A stretch of 64,000 nt of DNA from Plotosus lineatus (lineage: Eukaryota; Chordata; Actinopteri; Siluriformes; Plotosidae). The stretch is from positions 20,384,001 through 20,448,000 of the forward strand of contig CM045733.1 of assembly GCA_024760905.1 (NCBI GenBank). The letters are read 5' to 3'. Both the position numbers and the translations under genes were made by a program. The notes beneath the pieces were generated by a model. It made no database searches. It saw only the letters and a program-made list of their open reading frames with translations, and was not told where the DNA came from. This document shows positions 8,662 through 19,925 of the stretch, piece by piece; position 1 is the first letter of the stretch, and the number at the start of each line of letters is the position of its first letter.

Positions 8662-10580
8662 TTCTTCTTTTCCTTTCGGCTTTTCCCTTCAGGGGTCGCC
8701 ACAGCGAATCATCTGCCTCCATCTCACCCTATCCTTTGCATCTTCTTCTCTTACACCAACGACCTTCATGTCCTCTTTCACCACATCCATGAATCATCTC
8801 TTTGGTCTTCCTCTAGGCCTTCTGCCTGGTAGTTCCAGCCTCAGCATCCTATTACCAATATACTCACTATCCCTCCTCTGTACATGTCCAAACCATCTCA
8901 ATCTAGCCTCTCTGACTTTGTCTCCAAAACGTCTTACATGTGCTGTCCCTCTGATGTGCTCATTCCTGATCCTATCCACCCTCGTTACTCCCAAAGAGAA
9001 CCTCAACATTTTCATCTCTGCTACCTCCAGCTCTGCCTCCTGTCTTTTCCCCAGGGCCACTGTTTCTAACCCATACAACATCGCTGGCCTCAACACCGTC
9101 TTGTACACTTTTCCTTTCATTCTTGCCGATACCCTCCTATCACACATCACACCGGACACTTTTCTCCAACCATTCCAACCTGCCTGCACATGCTTCTTCA
9201 CCTCTTTTCCACACTCTCCATTGCTCTGGATTGTTGAGCCTAAGTACTTAAAATCCTCCACCTTTCTTATCTCTGCTCCCTGTAATCTCACCGTTCCTCT
9301 TGGGTCCTTGTCAGTCATGCACATGTATTCTGTCTTACTGAGGCTAATCTTCATTCCCCTCCTTTCCAGGGCATACCTCCACCTCTCTAGATTTTCCTGC
9401 ACTTGTTCTCTGCTCTCACTACAGATCACAATGTCATCTGCAAACATCATAGTCCATGGGGAATCTTGTCTAACCTCGTCTGTCAGCCTGTCCATCACCA
9501 TAGCAAACAAGAAGGGGCTGAGAGCTGACCCTTGATGCAGTCCCACCTCCACCTTGAACTCTTGTGTCACACCGACAGCACACCTCACCACTGTCTTACA
9601 TCTCTCATACATGTCCTGCACCACTCTAACATACTTCTCTGCCACTCCAGACTTCCTCATGCAATACCACAGTTCTTCTCTCGGCACCCTGTCATATGCT
9701 TTCTCCAGATCTACAAAGGCACAATGCAGCTCCCTCTGACCTTCTCTGTACTTCTTCATTAACATCCTCAAGGCATGAAACCAAACTGTTGTTCACAAAT
9801 GCTGACCTCTGCCCTTAGTCTAGCTTACACTATTCTTTCCCATAACTTCATTGTATGGCTCATCAACTTTATCCCTCTGTAGTTGCCACAACTCTGCACG
9901 TCTCCCTTGTTCTTAAAAATGGGCACAAGCACACTTCTCCTCCATTCCTCTGGCATCCTCTCACTCTCTAAGACCTCGTTAAATGTTCTTGTCAGAAAAT
10001 CTACTGCTACCTCTCCTAGACACTTCCATACCTCCACCGGTATGTCATCAGGACCAACTGCCTTTCCATTCTTCATCCTCTTCAATGCCCTCCTCACTTC
10101 ACCCTTACTAATCTTTGCTACTTCCTGGTCCTCAACAGTCACCTCTTCTACTCTTTTTTCTCTCTCATTTTCCTCATTCATCAGCTCTTCAAAGTACTCT
10201 TTCCATCTTCCCAGCATACTTCTGTCATCAGTCAATACATTTCCCTCTCTGTCCTTTATCAATCTAATTTGCTGCACGTCCTTCCCATCTCTAGTTCTCT
10301 GCTGTGCCAACCTGTATAAATCATTTTCTCCCTCCTTACTTTCCAACCGAGCATACAAGTCATCAAACACGCACTGTTTGGCCTTTGACACTGCTAGCTT
10401 TGCCTTACGCTGTGTCTCCCTGTACTCCTGTTTACTCTCTTCGGTTTTTTCAATGTCCCACTTCTTCTTAGCTAACCTCTTCCTTTGTACACACTCCTGC
10501 ACTTCCTCATTCCACCACCAAGTCTCCTTATCTACTTTCCTTCCAGATGACACACCAAGTATTATCCTACCTGTCTCTCC
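8662..10580 (-). mobile_element. RTE LINE with most of the RT domain, 5'-truncated
   Basis: Longest RTE copy. Its 3' end is at 8662 (TTC-rich tail complement, 'tcaggggtcgccacagcg'). The body runs through the RT domain and the linker upstream of RT to about 10580. The endonuclease domain is missing, and an inverted fragment of RTE 5' UTR (10581-10803) is attached at the 5' side. A further RTE piece of the motif B-C region follows at 10804-10930. The copy is dead. Confidence 0.88.
8680..10575 (-). pseudogene. RTE reverse transcriptase pseudogene
   Basis: Reading on the minus strand: the linker (GRKVDKETWWWNEEVQECVQ); RT fingers (GKAVGPDDIPVEVWK, MPEEWRRSVLVPIFKNKGD, NYRGIKLMSHTMKLWERIV); a frame break near 9772-9824; motif A (FVDLEKAYDRVP); motif B (GLHQGSALSPFLF); and motif C FADD at 9433-9444. 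The C-terminal part (YLGSTIQSNGE, LRWFGHVQRRDSEYI) is cut by a stop at 8791-8793 before the last ~40 residues. Catalytic residues of the palm are intact, but the gene is broken in at least two places and lacks the endonuclease. RTE proteins perform target-primed reverse transcription. Confidence 0.88.
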
Positions 10581-10803
10581 CTCACGCCGGTCCCAAGCCC
10601 GGATAAATGCAGAGGGTTGCGTCTGGAAGGGCATCCGGCGTAAAACAAATGCCAAATAAACTATGCGAATCACAAGAAAAAATGACATACCGGATCGGTC
10701 GAGGCACGGGTTAACAACGACCGCCATCAGTGCCGTCAACCAACAGGGTGCTGATGGAAAGTTGGTCGAAGACGTCGAAGAAGGAGAGGCGGGAGGCGTG
10801 TCT
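10581..10803 (+). mobile_element. RTE 5' UTR fragment in inverted orientation
   Basis: On the plus strand it reads 'gcccggataaatgcagaggg', 'ggaagggcatccggcgtaaa', 'cataccggatcggtcgaggc' and 'gggttaacaacgaccgccat'. I recall this as the region upstream of the ORF in fish RTE elements. It is opposite to the RTE copies on both sides. The 'agggcatccggcgtaaaa' block is also what the A2 SINE tails carry. Confidence 0.55.
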
Positions 10804-10930
10804 GCAAACATCATAGTCCATGGAGATTCTTGTCTAACCTCATCTGTCAGCCTGTCCATCACCATAGCAAACAAGAAGGGGCTCAGAGCTGATCTTTGAT
10901 GCAGTCCCACCTTCACCTTGAACTCTTCTA
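10804..10930 (-). mobile_element. RTE fragment, RT motif B-C region
   Basis: The minus-strand peptide EEFKVKVGLHQRSALSPFLF and then TDEVRQESPWTMMFAD duplicates the region at 9440-9570. It may be the displaced 5' part of the older RTE at 8091-8661, split by the younger copy, with about 200 bp missing between the two parts. Confidence 0.75.
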
Positions 10931-10967
10931 AATCTACTGCCTTAACACAAGACATAAAAAGCCCCAC

Positions 10968-11607
10968 ACAACTTCATAATGGTAAATGACATGCCTGAAT
11001 TGTACAGTTCTGTAACTGTGTTTTCAGAGTTAGGCAGTGTACTCAACCGTAACAAGTTAAATTATTTTACGACACTATGAAGAAAGTTAAACAAGTTCAG
11101 CCACTGTAGTTTAGAAAAGAAATCACTACTTTCTCTACACTACATTTTAAAATTATAATTACACTCATTGTTGAAGGTTCTAGCAGTTTTGAATTCAAAA
11201 GCAGCAATACTAATACCAGATTTACTGTATTTTATACACTGCAAGAATATGTCTACCTGTTAAAAAAAATACAAAAAAATAAAATAAAATAAGTGTATAA
11301 TTAAGTCACTGTAGGTTTCCTACAAAGTCTTCTTAAGGCTGTTAGAAATATTGCTGTAAGATTGCATAATAATTCAAGACCTGGGTGCAAGAAGTACTTA
11401 ATTCACATTTTCCAAAAATTGAGCTGACACTACAACCATAAAGTAGAGTGTCATGCACATCATTTATAACCAAAAATCTCCTAATATAAGCACTCAAGTC
11501 CTCAGTACTGATATATGGCCTTCCTTGAACCTACTGAATTATTATGCAAGAAATATTCCAGTCTTTCCAGAAGTTTTGTAAATAAAAATGAGCCAAAAAG
11601 GGATTTG
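10968..11607. other. AT-rich DNA, nothing recognised
   Basis: No coding or repeat signature. It contains short A-rich runs at 11262-11290. Confidence 0.45.
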
Positions 11608-12222
11608 TGGGGTAAAGGTCCCCAAAGTCAGGTAATTGTTTTGTTCAACGTAACCAAACAAATAATAAAATGCATTGGAGCATGGCAACAATGACTGCCA
11701 ACCAGAAATTGAGTGAAATGGAATTTGTGTGGCAAAAGAACCAAAGTTCATGTATTTTCTGGCAATAAGTACCAAAGTCCAGGAGGGCAGTGGTGGCCTG
11801 GTGATAAAGGCCACTGGATCGCTGATCCTAGGGGTTGGGGGTTCAGGTCCCACTCTCCACAAGGTTGTCACTGTCACCCAGTGCCAGTGCAGCTAACTGG
11901 GTTATCAAAGGACGGCCATGTCTCTCACTGTCTATGGTGAGAGGTTCATGTAAAATAACCAGTGCCGACTTTCGTCAAGAGTAGCTGCAAAGCCATCAGT
12001 GTGTTTTGCCCCTCGCTAAAGGGTTGTGTCAGAAAGGGCATCCGACATAAAGACCTATGCCAAATCAAATGTGCGAATCATTAACACGACTTCCATGAAG
12101 ATGGAGGCAGATGATTTGCTGTGGCAACCCCTGAAAGGGAACAGCCGAAAGGAAAAGAAGTAGATAGAAGTACCAAAGTCCAGGCATTTTATGGCAAGAA
12201 GTGCCAAAGTCCGAAACTTTTT
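11608..12222. repeat. Diverged ~30 bp repeat units interrupted by a SINE
   Basis: Units resembling 'tggcaataagtaccaaagtc' recur at about 11608, 11730, 11760 and 12192, each containing CCAAAGT. The units at 11730 and 11760 are directly adjacent. The SINE-A2 at 11784-12167 inserted within the third unit and duplicated part of it as its target site. Confidence 0.5.
11784..12167 (+). mobile_element. SINE-A, tail A2, with perfect 17 bp target duplication
   Basis: The head starts at 'agggcagtggtggcctggtg'. The body carries the 'ggtgagaggttcatgtaaaa' variant typical of A2 copies. The tail contains 'aaagggcatccgacataaag' and the RTE 3' end 'gctgtggcaacccctgaaag'. AAGTACCAAAGTCCAGG is repeated exactly at 11767-11783 and 12168-12184. 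Confidence 0.92.
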
Positions 12223-12580
12223 TTTCTTTTTTTTGTAACAAAGCATTATTTTCTCACAAAAACATGTCTGTCTACTTTGTATAACCATGGGGACTAGCAT
12301 CAGCCACCACTGAATACTGTATTATGCTTTTAAAAAAAAGTATCTGTAGCATGTTTTCAAACTTTGACTCTAAATATGTCAAAAGTGTTATTTTGTGAAT
12401 AAAGTACTTCTTGCACTCGGGTCTTCAATTTTTCTCTGAAAGTGGATAGTCCTCAGTATAGAACGTGAAGGGACTATTAAGAAATATGCACCAAGACTGA
12501 GGCAATTCTACATGAAAACATAAGTACAGTAAACCAAAATTACATTGTTTTTCATTTCTCATTTCTGATTGTTTGTTAAT

Positions 12581-12925
12581 CGCAGCATGGTAGCGTTGTG
12601 GTTAGCGAGTCTGCCTCACAGCAAGAAGGTCCTGAATTCAAGTCTGACTGTGTGGGGTTTTTTGCATGTTCTCCCAATGCTTACATGGCTTTCCTCCAGG
12701 TACTCTGGTTTCCTCCCACAGTTTAAAAACATAAACATTAGGCTAATTGACCATTCTAAATTACCCCTATGTGTGAATGTGATTGTGAATAGTTGTGCGT
12801 GTTTGCCCTGTACTGGCCTGGTGAGCTGTTCAGGGTGTACTCTGCCTTTGTTTCAGGTAAGTTAGGATCCAGGCTCCCCATGACATTGTAGGATTAAACC
12901 ATTTGGAAAATTAATGAGTAATTGT
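12581..12925 (+). mobile_element. SINE-V copy
   Basis: The head 'cgcagcatggtagcgttgtg', the conserved centre 'ggtttcctcccacagttt' and the A1-type tail ('ctggcctggtgagctgttca') are present in order. No coding capacity. Confidence 0.82.
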
Positions 12926-13291
12926 TTAGTCAAGCATTTTTAATATATTTTTTTTATTTAGTAAAGGAAAAGACATAGGGTTCTCAGACAGAAATTTCTA
13001 GCAAAATGGGATGTTTGGATGCTGTCACGCCATTATTCTCACGCACTCACTCAGGTCTGCCAACAAAGGAGTGGCTAATTGCCTTATGGCACAGTGTGTC
13101 CCCATGTTTGTATTACTAATAGTTATTTTGTTTTAGTTATGCTGTCATAGGCAGTCATGCCATAGTCTCTTCTTACCTAGGAGTCCCCCGTCCTCTCTCT
13201 TGGTACACATGCTACTTCTGAGTTCTGAGATCCCAGTGATCCTGATTGTTCTGCTCTCTGAACCTTGTGAGCCATCCTGATGTGATTCTTC

Positions 13292-13451
13292 ATCTTTTTT
13301 TTTTTTTTTTTGCATAATTGCCCTTATTTTTACGGTATTTTCTTTAACTTTTCCCCCTATTCTTCCTTAATTTCCTCATTTTTTAATTCGATGAAAAGCA
13401 CGATACACTGAAGCCACATGAATTGAAACGCGAAGTAGCGAGGGATCCCTG
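13292..13451 (-). mobile_element. Tigger-T end fragment
   Basis: The right end 'cgaagtagcgagggatccctg' stops at 13451 next to TA. The inner sequence ('ttgcataattgcccttattt') matches other Tigger-T copies in reverse orientation. The left part of the element is missing. Confidence 0.7.
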
Positions 13452-13453
13452 TA

Positions 13454-13587
13454 TCCTTTCGGCTTTTCCCTTCAGGGGTCGCCACAGCGAATCATCTGCC
13501 TCCATCTCACCCTATCCTTTGCATCTTCTTCTCTTACACCAACTACTTTCATGTCCTCCTTCACCACATCCATGAATCGTCTCTTTA
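13454..13587 (-). mobile_element. RTE LINE 3' fragment
   Basis: Antisense RTE 3' UTR and C-terminal coding sequence ('cttcaggggtcgccacagcg', 'tccttcaccacatccatgaa'). It abuts the TA at the end of a Tigger-T. Confidence 0.82.
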
Positions 13588-13984
13588 AATGTTTACATTA
13601 AATTAATTTTAAATTGTATACCAAATGTGTTTCACTACGTAAAGCTGTTTTTCAACAATTTTAAATGTAAAATGCAATATACAAATAAAACCCAATGGAA
13701 TTGAATTGATTGGTGAAATTCATAAAATAGTTCTTGGTATTCTCCGATGAGCCGACTTATCAATCACTGACATCAGGTAAGTTAAATTTTCTTCTTCTTC
13801 TACAAGTTTTTCCCCATGTTGTGGAGTTGCTCTGTTGTAGACATCATTCTGTGTGCTTTACGCTCTATCCTGGATTTCTTTTCTTGTGGTAAGGTAGGAT
13901 TGTAACTTTCATGTTACTGTCAATTTTTTAAATCAAGTACTTTGAAAGGTTTTAATTTGTTTTCTTGCCTTTATTGAAATAGAA

Positions 13985-15609
13985 CGATCAGACCTTGAAT
14001 GCAGAAAATTGTAGAAGATCATAGCAACAAGATAGAGAACGTAGTCTCAGCAACCTTACCTACTCTCCACTGTTGTCACAGTCTCAAACGATGGTGGCCG
14101 GAGGAATCTGGAACTGCCAAGCTGCTGTGAAAAAGGATGATTTTATCTCTGCCATTGCTTCTCATTACTCTCTTGAATTTCTTGCACAAACCGAAACCTG
14201 AATTTCCTCACACAATTCTGCTACACCAGCAGCTCTTTCCTCTGCTTATACTTTTTCTCAAACTCTATGAATAAATGGTGGTGGTACAGGTCTACTCCTG
14301 TCTCGGATCTGGTGCTTCACACCACTCTCTGTCTCATCTAGACATCTCCTCCTTTGAGCTTCATGCAGTTATAGTCTCCTCTCCAAACAACCTCCTCATT
14401 ATTGTCATTTACCTCCCTCCTGGACCCCTAGGACATTTTCCCGAAAGAAATGGACACATTCCTCAGCACTTTCCCCACAAGATGTCATCGGTCCTCATCT
14501 TCCTCGGCATTTCAACATTTGATACAGTCAACCACAAGACTGTCTTGTGCATCCTCAGGAATCTAAGAATTTGTGGTGTAATATGGCAATTGCTTTCTAC
14601 CTGTAAGGTTACTCAAATGAGGTTACATGGAGGGGATCCACATCTTCTCCATGCTGACTTTACACTGGCATTCCCCAAGGCACAGTTTTTGGTCCACTCT
14701 GTTCTGTCGTCATACTAGGTCCTTTCATATACTCACACAAATTACTATACCACTGCTATGCATATAATACTCAACTTGTTCTCTCTTTTCCTTCCTCAGA
14801 CACCATTGTTTTTGCCAGATCTCTGCATGTCTGGCTAGTATCTCTTCATGGATGGCAGCTCACCAGCTGAAGCTTAATCCCAGCAAGACTGAATTGCTGT
14901 TCATTCAAGTTGACTCATCCCCACATCAAGATCTTGCAATCTCCTTTACATTGCAGTGATCTCTCCTTCAGGCACCACATGAAGCCTTGAAATAACTATG
15001 GACAATTGCTTGTCCTTCTCTTCTCATATCACTAATCTTTCTCGATCATGTCAATTTCTTATCTTTAACATCCAGAAGATTTGTCCATTTCTTTCCACTA
15101 AGTCCACACACATACTTGCTCAATCCCTTGTCATATCAAGACTAGATTGCTGCAATTCACTCCTGGCAGGTCTACCTTTGAGTGCTCTTCAATCTCTGCA
15201 ATTGGTCCAGAATTCAGCTCCATGGCTTGTTTTCAAACTTCCCAAATTTTCCCACACCACAACACAGCTACAAGCTCGCCACTGGCTTCCTGTAGCTGCT
15301 TGCATCAAATTTAAAACATTAATCCTTGCCTACAAAGCAAAAAACGGACTTGCACCTTCCTACCTCAAAGCACCTATCACATCTCGTATTGCAACCTGCT
15401 CTCTCAGCTCCTTTAGCACTGCTAGACTGGCCCCTCCATCTACCAAAGGACAATGAGAAAATCCATCTAAACTCTTCTCTGTTCTCGCTCCAAGGTGATG
15501 GAATGAACTTCCTTTGAATGTCCAGACAGTTGAGTCACTGGGTATCTTCAAACGACAGCTGAAAATGTATATTTTTCAGCATACTTAGATTAGAACTATG
15601 CTGTATATG

Positions 15610-15662
<53 letters not shown>

Positions 15663-15701
15663 TATACTTAGTCTGTGTTCTAACAAACCAGTATAAGAAT
15701 A
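13985..15701 (+). mobile_element. L2-group LINE, internally deleted
   Basis: Starts near 'gcaacaagatagagaac'. Pieces of the endonuclease N-terminal region (ADFISAIASHYSLEFL-like, IVIYLPPGPLGHF) run directly into RT (FDTVNHKTVL at ~14517), so the middle is deleted. The C-terminal region 14998-15456 reads VISRLDCCNSLLAGLP, QLQARHWLPV and FKTLILAYKAKNGLAPSYL, typical of CR1/L2 LINEs. The RT motif C reads YAYN instead of YADD. A CA microsatellite and a Tigger-T follow. A related copy lies at 39670-42446. Confidence 0.85.
15610..15660. repeat. (AC)n microsatellite
   Basis: About 25 uninterrupted AC units in the L2 3' region. Confidence 0.97.
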
Positions 15702-16207
15702 CAGGGATCCCTCGCTACTTCATGCTTCAATTCATGCAGCTTCAGTGCATCCCTTTTTTTAAATACCCATCAAATGAAAAAAATAAGGAAATTAAGGAAG
15801 AAATGGAGAAAAAGTTAAGGAAAACACTGCAAAACAAGGCCAATTATGCAAAAAAAAAATAAAAAAAAAAAAATAAAAAAACCAACAACAAACAAAAACA
15901 AAAACACAAACGCAAAACCCCCAATTAAACCTACATACATTTTTTTATGTGAGGTGCACATCTGAGTGTGTGCACATGTGTCTGTATGTGTGTGTATTTA
16001 TATTTTATTTACATCTTATGCATTATTTTTGAATGTTTAATTGTTATTATAAAAATTTATAATGTTGAATATGTATTTATTGATATTATATACACATATT
16101 CATATATGCATATGTCAGTCAGGGAGGGTCGATCCTACTTTGCGGAATTCGGTGGTCGTGGGGGGGGATCTCGGTCCCAATTAACCTCACAAAGTGAGGG
16201 ATCGCTG
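15702..16207 (+). mobile_element. Tigger-T non-autonomous element
   Basis: It follows TA (15700-15701). The left end is CAGGGATCCCTCGCTACTTC and the right end 'aaagtgagggatcgctg' is its imperfect complement. Inner features are 'aaggaaattaaggaagaa'-type purine-rich sequence, a run of A/C-rich DNA and 'ggtcgatcctactttgcgga'. It is 506 bp with no transposase ORF. Assignment to Tigger rests on the TA target and the CAG-N-GATCCCTC type termini. Confidence 0.7.
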
Positions 16208-17024
16208 CACATTCACTGATAGTGACTTTAAAGCACTTCTGTACGTTTCTCCGTATTTTTTATTTTGAGAAAAGCAACACATTTCCTTGTCTCATCTAAA
16301 CATATGTTATATATTTACAAACACATATGTCCACAGTGTGAATCCTCTCTGTTTTCAAGCTTAATCACAGTTTAACCTACATACAGTGGCACAGAGCTTT
16401 TCTTGGCTTGTCCCTTGTATACTTTTAATAGCACAAGATCCATATGTGTTCTGTGTTTACCAGCAGCTACCTTCAGACTGAGAGATTCTCACTGTTCCCA
16501 TCACTCATACACTCTCTCTTCTGGAGACACCTTTTTTTGACAAATCGTGCCCAGTCCTTCTGGAATGTGGGAGCTGGTATCTCTCATAATCCCTGCTCAC
16601 TCAGAAGCATATGAATGTGATAACAAACCTATAGTCACGCTTTATCTCTGCTGCTGACCTGCTCTTACAGTAGCTGGGAGGAAAACATTGCAGTGTCTTA
16701 TGTAAGCACATAATTACAGGCATAGTCTATGCAGCACTATCACTCTGCATGCTGAATGCAGTGAAATCAGAGCTAAACTGTCATTTTCATGGGAACTGTT
16801 TGCTCCCTGCTGAGGTTAATCTCTGCCTCATGGACAGATTTGGTCAAAGACTGTGTATGCAAATTATGCTGTTTGAGAACAAACCCCTGAAACTACATTT
16901 CACACACATGACATTAATGATGCCCTTTAGAGCTGAGTAGAGCATAGTGATTTAGCATCATCATATTAGTTATAGCATTTGGCATTGCAAATGTTAGACA
17001 TATTACAGGCATTCCTGGGGGAGG

Positions 17025-17027
<3 letters not shown>
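16208..17027. other. No gene recognised
   Basis: The first ~50 bp ('aaagcacttctgtacg') may be the displaced end of the L2 at 13985. The rest shows no repeat or coding signature. Confidence 0.4.

Positions 17028-17084
<57 letters not shown>
17028..17084. repeat. (GT)n microsatellite
   Basis: About 28 uninterrupted GT units. Confidence 0.97.
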
Positions 17085-17085
<1 letters not shown>

Positions 17086-17536
17086 CATGTTCTCATTGTG
17101 TTTGAATGCTTGCTGTTGTTTCTGTGTTCCACTAATGGTTTCTTCACGCCTGGGTGTTGTCAGTTTACTTTATTTTCTCTCTCCTCTTTTTAAAGCAATG
17201 ATTGAATGATTCTCTAAATTTAGATAGGGGTCAGTTCCAAAAGCAATGCTTTCAAGTTTCTTAATAGCTTTGAATCATGAAAATATTGAAATATATTTAC
17301 CGATCACCTCTTATATTAGATTACATTCATTTTTCATAGGTACATACATGCTTTATTGTTTTTCATTTATCTCCCTACCTAGATTTAGGTTCGGGTAGAT
17401 CGAGAGACTATCCTGGGAAACCTGGATGCCCAAAGTCAATCTTTACCCCAATCCTGCCCTCAAAATAATTTTATCATGAGTCATAAAGCCAAGTATTAAA
17501 CAGCCCTTTGAAGAAATCCAGAGTATCTCTTTCAGT

Positions 17537-17538
<2 letters not shown>
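17085..17538. other. AT-rich spacer
   Basis: No feature supported. Confidence 0.4.

Positions 17539-17590
<52 letters not shown>
17539..17590. repeat. (CA)n microsatellite
   Basis: About 26 uninterrupted CA units, followed by (AAAT)n near 17628-17645 and again near 17738-17760. Confidence 0.97.
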
Positions 17591-17592
<2 letters not shown>

Positions 17593-17880
17593 CACACGCA
17601 CCTCACAGAGATTACATGGATAGTGACAAATAAATAAATAAATAAATTCAGTGAGCAAAATGTTTGTAATCATAAATACCCTTTTGAAGAAAGAGGTCAG
17701 AAAAATACTAGTTCCAACTCACATGGAGCCTATGGTAAAAATAAATAAATAAATAAATAATAATAATTAAAAAAAAACAAAACAAAACAAAAAAAAAACA
17801 TTTTTATAATTGTGCTGAGCAGAGAAGCATATCAAACCTTAGGGCCATCACCTGAATCCTCACCTGGTCAGTTACTGTAT

Positions 17881-18196
17881 GTAAAGGTAAAGGTAAAGTC
17901 TGTTGGGCTTTTTACACCTGAGCCTAGTGGCTCATCAGGCCGGTGCTTATCCCCAGTTTCCGTAGCATGAAGCGACCAGGGGTTCAACTCCTCCTGGATG
18001 GGATGCTAATCCATCGCAGGTTTACCCTCCCAGTATATTTTACTGGTACCCATTTATACTGCTGGGTGAACAGAGGCACACTTATGGTACAGGCCTTGCC
18101 CAGGGGTCATAGCACAGTGGGGGTCTAACTGGGATTTGAACACACAACCTCCCGATCATGAGCCCAGCACCCTAACTGCTACGCCACCGGCCCCAC
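17881..18196 (-). mobile_element. SINE-B copy
   Basis: Reverse SINE-B. The tail complement 'ggtaaaggtaaagtctgttg' is at the left. The body has 'gctgggtgaacagaggcaca' and the head complement 'acgccaccggccccac' ends near 18196. The box-B-like complement ('gggatttgaacac') is visible. I see no unambiguous target duplication. It abuts or truncates a Tigger-T. Confidence 0.82.
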
Positions 18197-18417
18197 TATC
18201 TCTGTGTGTGTACATATATTTTATTTGCATCTTTTACATTATTTTTGAATGTTTAATTGTTATTATAAGCATTTATAGTGTTGAATATGTATTCATTGAT
18301 ATTATATACACATATACATGTACTATGTCAGTAAGGGGCGTTGATCCAACTTCGCGGAAATCGGCGTTCGCAGGGAAGTCTTGGTCCCCATTAACCGTGG
18401 AAATTGAGGGATCCCTG
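18197..18417 (+). mobile_element. Tigger-T right half
   Basis: It contains 'gaatgtttaattgttattat', 'ttcgcggaaatcggcgttcg' and the right end 'aaattgagggatccctg' adjacent to TA at 18418-18419. The left half is absent at the SINE-B junction. Confidence 0.7.
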
Positions 18418-18419
18418 TA

Positions 18420-18745
18420 TTCTCAGCCTTTGGACTCAGCACTTCACATCCTGTTCACTGAATATTTATCGATATATCAGACTCTGCCTCATTTGATATT
18501 TGCACAATCTACATGACGCAAACACGAGAATTGATCATTTATTTTTAAATAAAACATAAAAATCTCATTCTAGTTTGCTTTTATATTCTAATGTACTATA
18601 TTTGCAAGCAATTATTTGCCTCAGGCTTGGTGGATATCCCTGAACAGTCCCCTCTATATTCTGAGCAGATGAAACGGTGTTCATAATAATAGTCACCTGT
18701 GAGTGTAGGTTTATTTTTATATAGCTGCACTAAAAAAAAATAAAA

Positions 18746-18780
<35 letters not shown>

Positions 18781-19925
18781 CGGTCCCTGTATAAAAAAGA
18801 ATGAATAAAACAACCCAATGAATGTGTGGACAGACTGACGAGAATATACTTACGCTAACATTGTGCATATGAACAGCATTTGTTTAGCAGCACTTATACA
18901 GAGGAAAAAATATACATAGCCAGGAGCAACCATTATACTTATTGTAAGTGAAGGGTGCAGTCATGTAGAGGAGATGGCTGGGAGGAAAAGACAGAAGATA
19001 GCAGCAGGGAGAGAGAACTTGACACTCCTCTGTCCAGTGCCTTCGGGCTAATGTGTGCAGGCTAATGTAATGTATTTAAAAGTCTCCTCTGCTCTATGGT
19101 AGATTCCTTAGTCTTCACTACAGCACTACTTTTAATGCAATGCTTTTTATCATCATCATATTTGCTATTATTCATTCGTTCATTAAAAAAACATGTATCT
19201 GATAGAATCCTCTGTATTTGGCGCTTTGAAAAGAACAGCTGCATAATTTATCTCTTAGTGAAGTGACTGGCATTTATTGTACCAAACGGTGTTTTACTTA
19301 GTCTTCGATTTACTAAGACCCATATAAAGAAGCTAATTTTCCACATTCAAATGGAAGGAGTGTTACAGGTGACAAAGAAGAATTGTGCAAATGGAAATGT
19401 GTGTGAAGTAGAGAAGAGGAAACAATATTTAAATCGATGATTTTGAATGGGCTGATTTTCACTAGTTGTGGCAAATTTGGAATTCAAACCTAAAAAAGCA
19501 CACCCACGTGTTGTTTGTACGACAATAATGAGCTGCTCTCCATATTGATGTCTGCAGAATCATTAACCTTCGTGTTCATTGTTTCCTACAGAAAATGTTT
19601 TGAGGAACCTAGTGATTGGCGGCTTCTGTCAATCAACTCTATTTTGAGTGTCGCTCACCGACGCTTTCAATTAACAAAACAAGTACATACCTATCAAGTG
19701 CCTTTCCCATCTCTCTGTTACTGTTTTCTGGGATGCTCTTTGGTTTTCTCTTCCAATCACACAGATACGACCCGGTCTAGGTCGACCGTAGTGTAGAGAT
19801 TACGAAGAGTGATCAAGATTATCTATAACTTTGGATTCTTTTATTTTTTTTTGTAATCACCTCTTCATAAGCTGGCCAGCCAAAATAATAAACAAAGTAT
19901 ATCTAATTATACATATATAAATCAA
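18420..19925. other. No gene recognised; poly(T) tract
   Basis: A ~34 bp T run lies at 18747-18780. Otherwise the DNA is AT-rich without a supported ORF. The small frame at 19515-19796 has no recognisable family. Confidence 0.4.

Larger units (their letters stand above)
13030..13735 (+). mobile_element. L2-group LINE 3' UTR remnant, interrupted
   Basis: Segments 13030-13290 and 13588-13735 match in order the 3' UTR of the L2-group copies at 31.2-32.7 kb and 48.9-50.1 kb ('tttagttatgctg', 'tacgtaaagctg', final 'ggaattgaattg'). A Tigger-T end and an RTE fragment separate them. No ORF remains. Confidence 0.6.

Noticed and set aside
8513..9535. 340-codon plus-strand frame, the second longest in the window
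   Set aside because: It is the antisense of RTE reverse transcriptase coding sequence. The minus strand has the real motifs (FADD, GLHQGSALSPFLF).
9883..10659. 258-codon plus-strand frame
   Set aside because: Antisense shadow of the RTE linker and RT start. Ser/Thr/Phe-rich composition follows from the complementary strand.
14275..14718. 147-codon frame as an independent gene
   Set aside because: It is a fusion of L2 endonuclease and RT pieces made by an internal deletion (FDTVNHKTVL is RT motif A region).
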